From: a bacterium
GTDB taxonomy: Bacteria > Pseudomonadota > Alphaproteobacteria > Caulobacterales > Hyphomonadaceae
Direction: 5' to 3'
Length of the DNA stretch: 11,754 nucleotides
NCBI GenBank assembly: GCA_030824255.1
Contig: JAVBYB010000571.1
Span: forward strand, 1 to 11,754
Below, in pieces: positions 1-6,868 of this stretch. Position numbers and translations under genes: made by a program. Every line of letters starts with the position of its first letter. Within the stretch, counting starts at the first letter, position 1. The notes below the pieces were generated by a model that saw only the letters and a list, made by a program, of their open reading frames with translations, was not told where the DNA came from and ran no database searches.

Positions 1-52
1 GCGGGGGAATGTGGGCAAGGTGGTGTGCGCTGCGCGCGCTTTTTCGCCAGAA

Positions 53-76
53 CTGGATCCCCGCCTGCGCGGGGAA
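53..76. repeat. GC-rich hairpin, REP-like dispersed repeat candidate
   Basis: A perfect 7-bp inverted repeat (58-64 against 69-75, TCCCCGC/GCGGGGA) encloses a CTGC loop and is preceded by CTGGA. From memory, hairpins built around GGATCCCCGCCTGCGCGGGGA occur in many copies between genes of several proteobacteria. That memory is the only basis for calling it a dispersed repeat, since only one copy is in the window. No T-tract follows, so it is a poor intrinsic terminator on the plus strand, although it could protect the 3' end of an upstream transcript. Confidence 0.45.
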
Positions 77-174
77 CGCGTCTGCAGGGCAGCCGCTTCC
101 AGCGGGTACAAGCGCTGCTTCAGCTTCATGCCGGAAACGTGTTGGAACGATGCCGGCAGGGTTGGCGTTGCCGC

Positions 175-204
175 GTGTGGACTAGCCATGTGTGGACTGG
201 CCAC
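175..204. repeat. Tandem 15-bp direct repeat before the lipoprotein gene
   Basis: Two adjacent 15-base units (175-189 and 190-204) match at 13 of 15 positions (GTGTGGACTAGCCAT, then GTGTGGACTGGCCAC). The second unit abuts the ribosome-binding site GGAGGG at 205-210. It may be a recent local duplication or a pair of regulator half-sites; nothing in the sequence decides between these. Confidence 0.4.
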
Positions 205-217
205 GGAGGGACTTCAC

Positions 218-448
218 ATGAAACGTATTGCGGTCGGACTTACTGCCCTGATGCTGCCTGCCCTGATGCTGCTGGGCGCCTGCGGCACGACGACGGGCGA
301 TCGCGGGCTTTCGGGCGCGGCGATCGGCGCTGGCGTCGGCGCGGTTGGCGGCGGCGTGGGCGTGCTGGGCGGCGCGATTGTCGGCGGCGCGGTGGGCGTG
401 CTGACGAGCCCCGAGCAGGTCAATCTCGGCAAGCCGATCTGGGATTAA
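218..448 (+). CDS. Small glycine-zipper outer-membrane lipoprotein, unknown role
   Basis: A 76-residue protein. The ATG at 218 is chosen because GGAGGG lies 7 nt upstream and a signal peptide begins there: Met-Lys-Arg, a hydrophobic core, then a lipobox LGAC with the lipidated Cys near residue 24. The mature part is almost entirely small residues, with repeated GxxxG/GxGxG steps (about residues 33-60), the pattern of glycine-zipper proteins that pack into or against membranes (the YmgG/Rick_17kDa type). A short non-hydrophobic tail ends in PIWD. Asp does not follow the lipidated Cys, so outer-membrane sorting is the default expectation. The signal peptide is itself encoded by a 15-bp tandem repeat. 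Envelope maintenance is a guess from similar small lipoproteins; no specific function can be assigned. Confidence 0.75.
   Translation: MKRIAVGLTALMLPALMLLGACGTTTGDRGLSGAAIGAGVGAVGGGVGVLGGAIVGGAVGVLTSPEQVNLGKPIWD
244..272. repeat. 15-bp tandem repeat inside the signal-peptide coding region
   Basis: Unit TGCCCTGATGCTGCC at 244-258 is repeated at 259-272 with the last base changed. It encodes the duplicated ALMLP/ALMLL core of the lipoprotein signal peptide. The unit length is a multiple of three, so gain or loss of a unit would keep the frame and only change hydrophobic-core length. Confidence 0.55.
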
Positions 449-477
449 ACCCGGCTTCCTGGCGCGGGGCCGCTGAT

Positions 478-978
478 TCAGCGGTCCTGCGTCGGGATGT
501 AGGGGGAGATGAGGCCGAGCGGGGCTGCGGTCGTGCGCTTGGCGACGTTGACGATGATGCGGGACTGGATGTCCGACACCAGGCCGAGGGCCAGGATCTT
601 GTCGCGCAGGAAGTTGTCGTAGGCGTGCATGTCCGTGGTGACGACGCGCATCACATAATCCACCGCGCCGGTGACCGTCATGCACTCGATCACTTCAGGC
701 CATTTGCGGACGGCCTGCTCGAACTTCTCGAGGTTTTCGCGGGAGGGGAGCTGGAGCTTCACGTTGGCCACGACCTCGAAATTGAGGCCCAGCTTGTCGT
801 AGTTGAGCAAAGTCACGCGACGGGCGATGATGCCCTGTTCCTCCATCCGCTTGATGCGGCGCCAGCAGGGGCTGGAGGACAGGCCGACCTTTTCGGCGAT
901 CTCGGCGACCGAAAGCGCGGCGTCGCGTTGAATCAGGTCAAGGATTTTGGCGTCGATGGCGTCAAGCTCGGCGGCCAT
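478..978 (-). CDS. Lrp/AsnC family transcriptional regulator
   Basis: A 166-residue protein, the normal length for this family. An N-terminal winged helix-turn-helix (about residues 5-65) opens with LDAIDAKILDLIQ and has the recognition region SVAEIAEKVGLSSSPCWRRI (23-42). The C-terminal RAM domain (about 70-150) contains VTGAVDYVMRV, the region that binds amino-acid effectors and forms octamers in Lrp relatives. The ATG at 976-978 has AGGGA upstream on the minus strand. It is divergent from the indolepyruvate oxidoreductase gene across 139 bp with repeats. Lrp/AsnC regulators commonly control the neighbouring amino-acid catabolic gene and themselves, so it probably senses an aromatic or branched-chain amino acid and regulates the oxidoreductase. 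The effector and direction of control are inferred. Confidence 0.93.
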   Translation of the reverse strand: MAAELDAIDAKILDLIQRDAALSVAEIAEKVGLSSSPCWRRIKRMEEQGIIARRVTLLNYDKLGLNFEVVANVKLQLPSRENLEKFEQAVRKWPEVIECMTVTGAVDYVMRVVTTDMHAYDNFLRDKILALGLVSDIQSRIIVNVAKRTTAAPLGLISPYIPTQDR

Positions 979-1013
979 GTTTTGCTGTCCCTAGTCGCGT
1001 TTGTAGATCAATC

Positions 1014-1094
1014 TTGCCGTAGTCATGCCAGATCAGGCACCGAATGGCAAATACTTCCTGCGATGTTGAGCAATATATTTGCCGTAGCCATATC
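1014..1094. promoter_or_regulatory. Divergent regulatory region: repeats and weak sigma70-like promoter
   Basis: A 13-base direct repeat, TTGCCGTAG(T/C)CAT, occurs at 1014-1026 and 1079-1091 with one mismatch. The copies are 65 bp apart, about six helical turns, so they lie on roughly the same face of the DNA. Between them lies the inverted repeat TGCCA (1026-1030) / TGGCA (1045-1049). A weak sigma70-like pair for the plus-strand gene is TTGAGC (1066-1071), a 17-bp spacer and CATATC (1089-1094); the second direct repeat overlaps its -10. This is what an Lrp-type regulator wrapping DNA between two divergent genes would need. Sites are proposed from pattern alone. Confidence 0.4.
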
Positions 1095-1117
1095 CCACGT
1101 ATCTGGAGGCGCACGAC

Positions 1118-4100
1118 TTGAAGAACGGTAGCCCTGTATCGGGTGGAATTTCCCTCGATGACAAGTACCTGCTTGAGCAGGGCCGCGCATTCATGACGGG
1201 CATACAGGCGCTCGTGCGCCTGCCGCTCGACCGGAAAAGGCTGGACCGCAAACTGGGCCTCAATACGGCGGGGTTCATTTCGGGTTATCGCGGCTCGCCG
1301 CTGGGCGGGTACGACCAGCAGATCCGGGCGGCCGGCAAGCTGATGGACGCGCATGACGTGAAGCTCTGGGAAGGGCTGAACGAGGATCTGGGCGCGACGG
1401 CGGTGTGGGGCTCGCAGCAGACGCACATCTTCCCGGGCGCGAAGTTCGATGGCGTGTTCGGCATCTGGTACGGCAAGGCGCCGGGCGTCGATCGCACGGG
1501 CGACGTGTTCAAGCATGCGAACATGGCGGGCACGGACCCCAAGGGCGGCGTGCTGGCGCTGTGTGGCGATGATCCGAACTCGAAGTCGTCGACGCTGGCC
1601 TCGCAGTCCGAGTTCGCGATGATCGACGCGGAGATGCCGGTCCTGGCGCCCGCGACCATCCAGGAAGTGCTCGACATGGGCATGATCGGTTGGGAGATGT
1701 CGCGGTATTCCGGGCTGTGGGTCTCGATGATCTGCCTCGCGGACACGATGGATAGCGGGGCTGTCGTTGAAGTGGGGCTGGACCGCTATCACACGGTGCG
1801 GCCGACGGACTTTGCCATTCCCGAGGGCGGGCTCGGCCTGCGCATGGGCGATACGCCGCTGGGCAAGGAAGCGCGGCTGCGGCAGCTGAAGATACCGGCG
1901 GCGCAGGCGTTCGCGCGGGCCAACAGGCTCGACCGTCCGCTGCTGACGGGCAAGCAGAAGAAGCTGGGCGTGATCGTGGCGGGGCAGGCCTCGCGCGATG
2001 TCTATGAAGCGCTGGGGGCTATGGGCTTGAGCCCGGAACAGGCGGCGGACCTGGGCGTGTCGATCTTCAAGGTGGGCATGGTGTGGCCGCTGGAGCCGAC
2101 GGCGATCCGCGAGTTCTGCCGCGGCTTCGAGCGCGTGCTGGTGATCGAACACAAGCGGGCGATCATCGAGCCGCAGCTGAAGGACATTCTCTACCACCTG
2201 GCCGATGGCGAGCGGCCGATCGTCGAGGGCAAGCTGGATCGCGATGGCGGCAAGCTGCTGTCGGATATCGCTTCGCTGTCGACGGCGGATATCGCGCAGG
2301 CGCTGGTGGGGCGTCTGGCGGATGGTCTGCACAAGCGCCAAGCTGATGCATATTTCGCGAAGGTGAACGGCGCAAAACAGGCCGTCGCCGGCATGAACCA
2401 GATCAACACGCGCAAGCCTCACTTCTGTTCGGGCTGTCCGCACAACACATCCACCACGCTGCCGGAAGGCTCGCGCGCGCTGGCGGGGATCGGCTGCCAT
2501 TACATGGCGACGTTCACGCCGGAGCGGCGGACGGACATGCACACGCAGATGGGCGGCGAGGGCACGCCGTGGATCGGCCAGATGCCGTTCACGGACGAGA
2601 AGCATGTGTTCGTGAACCTGGGCGATGGCACCTATTCGCACTCGGGCTCGCTGGCGATCCGCGCGGCCATCTCGGGCAAGGTCAACGCGACCTACAAGAT
2701 CCTGTACAACGATGCCGTCGCCATGACGGGCGGCCAGCAGGTGGAATCCGGCCAGACGGTGCCGCAGATTGCGCGGCAGGTTGAGGCCGAGGGCGTCAAG
2801 ACCATCGTGATCGTGGCGGATGATACAACCCGCTATGCGAGCGTGAGCGACCTGCCGGAAGGCACACGCATCTTCGACCGCAGGAAGTTGGAAGAGGTGC
2901 AGATCGAACTGCGGGATACGCCGGGCGTTTCCGTGCTGATCTACGACCAGGTGTGCGCGACCGAGAAGCGCCGCCGCATCAAGCGCGGCAAGATGGAAGC
3001 GCCGACCAAGCGCGTGTTCATCAACCAGTCTGTTTGCGAAGGCTGCGGCGACTGTTCGGTGAAATCGAACTGCCTCTCGGTTGAGCCGGTGGAAACCGAG
3101 TTTGGTCGCAAGCGTCAGATCAACCAGTCGACCTGCAACACGGACTATTCGTGTATCGAGGGCTTCTGTCCGAGCTTCGTGACCGTGGTGGGCGGCGATC
3201 GCAAATCGGACGCTGAGCGCGGTGCGCCGAAGTTCGATGTGTCGGCCATTCCGCAGCCGAAGCTGCCGGAGCTGGGCCATGAGGCGTGGAACGTGGTGTT
3301 CACGGGCGTTGGTGGAACGGGCGTGACGACCGTGGCGGCGGTACTCGCCATGGCCGCGCACGTCGATGGCAAGGCGTCCCAGACGCTGGACATGACGGGC
3401 CTGGCGCAGAAGGGTGGGCCGGTTCTCTCCCATGTGCGCTTTGCGCTTGATCCGGATGATATCAAGGCGGGCAAGACGCCTCCTGCTTCGGCGGATGTGA
3501 TCATCGCGTGCGATCTGGTGGTTGCCTCATCCGGCGATGCACTGGTGATGTTTGACAAGGCGCGCACGAGCGTGGTGGCGAACCATGATGTGACGCCGAC
3601 GAAAGAGATCATCGAGAACCGCAATGTGCGGTTCGATCCCGACCTTCTGTCGGCGCGCGTCCGTTCGCGGTCGAAATCATTCGCGGCGACGAATGCGGAA
3701 GCGCTGGCCGAGCACCACTTCGGCGACGCGATCTATACCAACATGATCATGCTGGGCATGGCCTATCAGAACGGGCTGATCCCGATTTCGGATACGGCGA
3801 TCTATGAAGCCAACCGGCTCAACAAGGTGAAGGTGAAGGAGAACGCCGCGGCGTTTGATCTCGGCCGTATCGCGGCGGTGAAGCCGGATCTGATCCAGGC
3901 GGCGGCGCCGAAGCGGCCGGAGATCGAGCCGCTGAAGCTGGACGAGCTGATCGCGCGGCGCGCGGAGATGCTGAAGGACTACCAGAACCCGGCCTATGCC
4001 GACATGTACGAGGCGCGGATTGCGCGCGTGCGGGCGGCAGAGAGCAATCTGGGTCTCGGTGACAAGCTGGCGACGGCGGCGGCGACGTATCTCGCCAAGC

Positions 4101-4594
4101 TGATGGCCTACAAGGACGAGTACGAAGTTGCGCGGCTCTATGCGCGACCGGAGTACAAGCAGGCGCTGGAGGACACGTTCGGCAAGGGCACGAAGCTGAC
4201 CTTCCTGCTCGCGCCGCCGATGATCTCGAAGAAGAACCACAAGGGCGAGTTGACCAAGAAGTCGTTCGGTCCGTGGATGATGATGGGCTTCAAGGTGCTC
4301 AAGAAGATGAAGTTCCTGCGCGGCGGAACGTTTGATGTCTTCGGCAAGACCGAAGAACGCCGCATGGAGCGCCGTCTGCGCGATGACTATCTCGAGCGGC
4401 TGGAGAAGCTGGCGGCCGGACTGACGGCGGACAATCACGCGCTGGCGGTCGAGATTGCGAACATTCCGGACGAGATCCGTGGCTATGGCCATGTGAAGGA
4501 GCGCTCGGTCGAGGCGGCGGAGAAGAAGCTCGCTTCGCTTCTGGCGAAATGGGATGCGCCGGCCGCGCCGCCGCGGATGGTGGCGGCGGAGTAG
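1118..4594 (+). CDS. Fused indolepyruvate:ferredoxin oxidoreductase (IorA-IorB type)
   Basis: A 1158-residue cytoplasmic enzyme expected to decarboxylate arylpyruvates (or related 2-oxoacids from amino-acid transamination) oxidatively to acyl-CoA, using thiamine diphosphate and Fe-S clusters and passing electrons to ferredoxin. The TTG at 1118 is chosen: GGAGG lies 8 nt upstream, and the family's conserved start (ISLDDKYLLEQGRAFMTG) begins about ten residues in, so the later ATG would remove it. Order: pyrimidine-type ThDP domain (about 30-420); FCSGCPHN motif (Cys437, Cys440); ThDP motif GDG 502-504 with Asn531 26 residues later; cysteine region with C640, C643, C646, C652, then C673, C679, C684; gamma domain with GVGGTGV (730-736); C-terminal extension (about 920-1150, DUF6537-like). 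Archaeal enzymes split the alpha and gamma parts into two proteins; the proteobacterial form is one chain. Substrate preference cannot be read from sequence. Confidence 0.93.
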   Translation: MKNGSPVSGGISLDDKYLLEQGRAFMTGIQALVRLPLDRKRLDRKLGLNTAGFISGYRGSPLGGYDQQIRAAGKLMDAHDVKLWEGLNEDLGATAVWGSQQTHIFPGAKFDGVFGIWYGKAPGVDRTGDVFKHANMAGTDPKGGVLALCGDDPNSKSSTLASQSEFAMIDAEMPVLAPATIQEVLDMGMIGWEMSRYSGLWVSMICLADTMDSGAVVEVGLDRYHTVRPTDFAIPEGGLGLRMGDTPLGKEARLRQLKIPAAQAFARANRLDRPLLTGKQKKLGVIVAGQASRDVYEALGAMGLSPEQAADLGVSIFKVGMVWPLEPTAIREFCRGFERVLVIEHKRAIIEPQLKDILYHLADGERPIVEGKLDRDGGKLLSDIASLSTADIAQALVGRLADGLHKRQADAYFAKVNGAKQAVAGMNQINTRKPHFCSGCPHNTSTTLPEGSRALAGIGCHYMATFTPERRTDMHTQMGGEGTPWIGQMPFTDEKHVFVNLGDGTYSHSGSLAIRAAISGKVNATYKILYNDAVAMTGGQQVESGQTVPQIARQVEAEGVKTIVIVADDTTRYASVSDLPEGTRIFDRRKLEEVQIELRDTPGVSVLIYDQVCATEKRRRIKRGKMEAPTKRVFINQSVCEGCGDCSVKSNCLSVEPVETEFGRKRQINQSTCNTDYSCIEGFCPSFVTVVGGDRKSDAERGAPKFDVSAIPQPKLPELGHEAWNVVFTGVGGTGVTTVAAVLAMAAHVDGKASQTLDMTGLAQKGGPVLSHVRFALDPDDIKAGKTPPASADVIIACDLVVASSGDALVMFDKARTSVVANHDVTPTKEIIENRNVRFDPDLLSARVRSRSKSFAATNAEALAEHHFGDAIYTNMIMLGMAYQNGLIPISDTAIYEANRLNKVKVKENAAAFDLGRIAAVKPDLIQAAAPKRPEIEPLKLDELIARRAEMLKDYQNPAYADMYEARIARVRAAESNLGLGDKLATAAATYLAKLMAYKDEYEVARLYARPEYKQALEDTFGKGTKLTFLLAPPMISKKNHKGELTKKSFGPWMMMGFKVLKKMKFLRGGTFDVFGKTEERRMERRLRDDYLERLEKLAAGLTADNHALAVEIANIPDEIRGYGHVKERSVEAAEKKLASLLAKWDAPAAPPRMVAAE

Positions 4595-4691
4595 GGTGCA
4601 GCGGCCCCAGGTCTCGGATTGCCGCAGTGCATGATTGCCACGCGGGCGTTTCAGGCGCTTCTTTCGCGGAGATGCGAACAGGAGGCCTTGC

Positions 4692-4898
4692 ATGAGTGTC
4701 TACCGCGTTACCGACATCATCGGCACAAGCAGCAAGAGTTGGGAGGAGGCGGCGCGTGAAGCGCTGGCCACGGCAGCGTCGAGTTTGCGCGATCTCCGGG
4801 TTGCGGAAGTGGTGGCGCAGGACATCACGCTTGGCGATGACGGCAAGATAGAGAGCTTTCGTACGAAGCTGCGCGTGAGCTTCAAGTACGAGAAGTAG
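4692..4898 (+). CDS. Dodecin family protein (calcium-dodecin/SecE2-like)
   Basis: A 68-residue protein of dodecin length and pattern: VYRVTDIIGTS strand, the SWEEAAREAL helix, LRDLRVAEVVAQD, and a final strand ending VSFKYE. The ATG at 4692 has AGGAGG at 4680-4685. Dodecins assemble into hollow dodecamers that store flavins or related ligands. In flavin-binding members a Trp in LDWFEV stacks on the isoalloxazine ring; here the aligned residue is Val37 (LRVAEV), so classical flavin stacking is not expected. As I remember it, M. tuberculosis Rv0379, described as a calcium dodecin, has the same SWE and RVA-x-V pattern. It lies 97 bp downstream of the oxidoreductase and could be read through from it. 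Family assignment is firm, ligand is open. Confidence 0.88.
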   Translation: MSVYRVTDIIGTSSKSWEEAAREALATAASSLRDLRVAEVVAQDITLGDDGKIESFRTKLRVSFKYEK

Positions 4899-4970
4899 CT
4901 AAGTTGCTGCATGTAAGTTGTGCCGCGCGCGAAGCACGCTAGGTTGCCCCCACCTTGCGGGGAAGCAGAT

Positions 4971-5687
4971 ATGCGGGCAGCCATGATAGCAATCGCGGTC
5001 GCCATGTCGGCGGCGCCAGCCTGGGCGCAGGAGGCGCCAGATGGTGCAGCCTTTGCGACGGGCGCGCTTGGAGCGACAGTCGAGCAGAAGATCCGCGTTG
5101 GCGGACTGACGCGCGACGGGGTTCGTGAAGTCATTGCCCAAATATTGGCAGACGGGGTCAACGCGACTGAGCGCGATCTGCTCGTGGAGATGGCGGACGG
5201 AAAAGCATTCACCCTGACGATTCAGAGTCTCGGGGCGGACAGTAATCGCGCCATCACAGTCCCTGAGCTGTCAGATGATGCGGTGATGATTGCGAAACTG
5301 ATCGCCACACCGCCGAACCTGCATCAGCTGTGGTGTGTGGGCGGGCTGCCGACTGAGCAGTTTGTTGAGCTGTCGCGCATTTCACCCTCCACCTACCAGA
5401 GGATGTACACCTTCGTCGGCAATCAGCTGGATGATGCGTGGAAACAAAGTTCGCTCATCAACGCCTTTTCGCCCTATGCAAGTTCGTTGGGTTGCGAATG
5501 GAAGGCGATGGAAACGCTCCCTGCTGACGTCGCGATGCGCACGGCGGCCCATGACCTGCTGACTGCAGGCATCGCTTTTGGCATCGAGAAGGCGAAGGGC
5601 GAAGGAAAGCCGCCCCCGCAGGATTTCCTGTTTGCATGGGCGACGAATGAAGACGCGAGAGCCAGGTTCGTCAACGGTCAGCCATAA
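4971..5687 (+). CDS. Exported protein of unknown function
   Basis: A 238-residue protein that I do not recognise. The ATG at 4971 is preferred because GGGGAAG lies about 5 nt upstream and a clean Sec signal peptide starts there, with predicted cleavage after AWA at residue 19 (next residues QEAPDG). An ATG at 4983 would also leave a hydrophobic leader. The mature protein is soluble and mixed alpha/beta in character, with no lipobox and no later membrane segment. It has two cysteines, C122 (LWCVGG) and C175 (LGCEWK), a plausible periplasmic disulfide. The middle (about 95-170) is rich in conserved-looking aromatics (LHQLW, TYQRMYTF, WKQSSL, FSPYASS). Its base composition is somewhat less GC-rich than its neighbours. 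It is 72 bp downstream of the dodecin gene and convergent with the SemiSWEET gene. Confidence 0.75.
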   Translation: MRAAMIAIAVAMSAAPAWAQEAPDGAAFATGALGATVEQKIRVGGLTRDGVREVIAQILADGVNATERDLLVEMADGKAFTLTIQSLGADSNRAITVPELSDDAVMIAKLIATPPNLHQLWCVGGLPTEQFVELSRISPSTYQRMYTFVGNQLDDAWKQSSLINAFSPYASSLGCEWKAMETLPADVAMRTAAHDLLTAGIAFGIEKAKGEGKPPPQDFLFAWATNEDARARFVNGQP

Positions 5688-5743
5688 GTCCCGCTCATCG
5701 CCGGCTGCCTGGCTAGACTGCTTTTCGCGCAATTCAGCATCAG

Positions 5744-6019
5744 CTATTTGACGCTGTCGCCATACTTCAGGCGAAGGACGACGATGGCGAGAGCCATGCA
5801 CAGGCACACGAAGTTCGATATCGCTATCGGCCAGGACTGAAGTAGCCAGCCATAGGCGGTCCACAACACGAACGCCGTGACCGTCACGGAGAACATCTTC
5901 AAGGACACGCCTTCGGCGGATCTTGTCTTCAGGATCTTGCCGATCTGAGGCGCGAAGCTGACCATCGAACACAGCCCGGCAGAAACGCCGACAATGTTGA
6001 TGATCAGCTCCGGGCTCAT
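5744..6019 (-). CDS. SemiSWEET / PQ-loop family transporter
   Basis: A 91-residue membrane protein with three predicted helices (about 4-23, 42-60, 63-85), the triple-helix unit that SemiSWEETs use as a homodimer to move small sugars or related solutes across the inner membrane. The PQ motif is P24-Q25 (FAPQIGKILKT), followed by the typical RSAEGVSL loop. W53 and N69, separated by 16 residues, match the Trp/Asn pair that lines the substrate pocket in characterised SemiSWEETs. The ATG at 6017-6019 is chosen because the protein fits the family from there and a longer frame adds only a charged tail. It starts 4 nt after the hemerythrin stop codon, with GAGG inside the end of that gene as likely ribosome-binding site, so the two should be co-transcribed. 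The substrate is unknown. Confidence 0.9.
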   Translation of the reverse strand: MSPELIINIVGVSAGLCSMVSFAPQIGKILKTRSAEGVSLKMFSVTVTAFVLWTAYGWLLQSWPIAISNFVCLCMALAIVVLRLKYGDSVK

Positions 6020-6023
6020 CGGG

Positions 6024-6602
6024 TCAGGCCTCGACGGGCTGGCCGATTTCCAATTGCACGCCACGCATGGAGCGGGTCATTGGCGTGGGAACGCCGTCCT
6101 GCTTGTACATTTTCATGAGCTCGGCCTTGCGGCCCGCCAGTTGCTCGCCGAGAGCTTTCATGTCGACGCTGGCCTGCTTTGCCTGAGCAAAGATGCCGTC
6201 GCGTTGTTCCTCTTCCTTTACGTGATGCTTGATCTCTTCCGAAAGCACCTTGACCTTGGCGTCGTAGAATTGATCTTCCGGTGAGCCTGCCAGAATTTCG
6301 CCGATCAGCATCTTGGCGCCATCATGCTCGACATAAGCCTCGTCGAGCATGTCATCTTCGACCTGACCTTTGACCGAGGGATAGAAGATTTCTTCCTCGA
6401 TGGTGGCGTGGATGGTGAGTTCCATGCATATTTGCTGGGCGAGCTTTGCCTTCACGGATTTGCTTTTGCTTTTCTCATAAGACGCGAAGAGTTCCTCGAC
6501 CTTGCGGTGGTCCGCCTTGAGCAGGGCTACGGCATCCATTGCCTTGGGTTTGCCCTTGGCAGCTTTGGTCGATGCGCCATTGGTTTTTTTTGCGGCTGCC
6601 AT
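6024..6602 (-). CDS. Hemerythrin HHE-domain protein with Lys/Ala-rich N-terminal tail
   Basis: A 192-residue cytoplasmic protein. The ATG at 6600-6602 follows AGGAG about 7 nt upstream. Residues 1-20 are a basic Ala/Lys/Thr tail. The four-helix HHE domain (about 23-140) supplies diiron ligands H32 (KADHRKVEELF), H65 and E69 (HATIEEEIFYP), H93 (VEHDGAKML), and H126 or H127 with E131 (KHHVKEEEQ). The last helix (about 140-165) precedes a tail with PMTRSMRG. Bacterial proteins of this kind bind O2 or NO, or take part in oxidative and nitrosative stress or iron handling; which applies here is not visible. An A8 run (6584-6591 on the complement) falls in codons 4-7, giving A-AAA-AAA. It leads a two-gene unit with the SemiSWEET gene and is divergent from the FAD oxidoreductase. 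Confidence 0.92.
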   Translation of the reverse strand: MAAAKKTNGASTKAAKGKPKAMDAVALLKADHRKVEELFASYEKSKSKSVKAKLAQQICMELTIHATIEEEIFYPSVKGQVEDDMLDEAYVEHDGAKMLIGEILAGSPEDQFYDAKVKVLSEEIKHHVKEEEQRDGIFAQAKQASVDMKALGEQLAGRKAELMKMYKQDGVPTPMTRSMRGVQLEIGQPVEA

Positions 6603-6679
6603 TCTGATCTCCTGATATCGCGCCAGAATGCTGACGCTCTGCGCCGGTCCATTCGGACGGCTCGCGTGCAATGAACTCT

Positions 6680-6697
6680 CGCCGAACGTATTCGGCG
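6680..6697. promoter_or_regulatory. Perfect 7-bp inverted repeat in a divergent intergenic region
   Basis: CGCCGAA (6680-6686) and TTCGGCG (6691-6697) are perfect inverted arms around CGTA. The repeat sits 78 bp upstream of the hemerythrin start and 172 bp upstream of the FAD oxidoreductase start, in the 266-bp space between these divergent genes (6603-6868). It has no T-tract, so an operator is more likely than a terminator. The rest of this space shows no RNA gene, and I could not fix a convincing promoter. Confidence 0.35.
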
Positions 6698-6868
6698 CCA
6701 CGTTTCAGGAATTATGCAGTAGATGCGAGCGGCTCGCAGGGCTGCAGCTTTTCGCTCCATGATGTTGGCCTTTGCTTGCGGCCAGTGTCAGCTAAGAATA
6801 GGTCGCAGCTGGAGTTTTCGCGCCGATGCGGCGTACGACTCCTTCACCGGCTTGGGGTAGGCAGGGGC

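Noticed and set aside
73..97. GGAAC followed after 16 bp by CGCT as a stress-sigma promoter for the lipoprotein gene
   Set aside because: The GGAAC is part of the hairpin repeat and the -10 element is imperfect, so a chance match is more likely.
25..1131. A long plus-strand frame covering the lipoprotein and Lrp genes
   Set aside because: It is Arg/Asp-rich, antisense to Lrp, and lacks any domain; both overlapped genes are well supported.
962..3433. An 823-codon open frame on the minus strand, antisense to the indolepyruvate oxidoreductase gene
   Set aside because: Its composition is Arg/His/Leu-rich low-complexity typical of the antisense of a GC-rich gene, with no recognisable motif, while the plus-strand frame has full family motifs.
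3677..4693. A 338-codon minus-strand frame under the oxidoreductase C-terminus
   Set aside because: Arg-dense shadow translation with no motif or ribosome-binding site.
6603..6760. General stress (EcfG-type GGAAC...CGTT) promoter upstream of the hemerythrin gene
   Set aside because: A CGTT is present on the minus strand, but no GGAAC lies 16-17 bp upstream of it.
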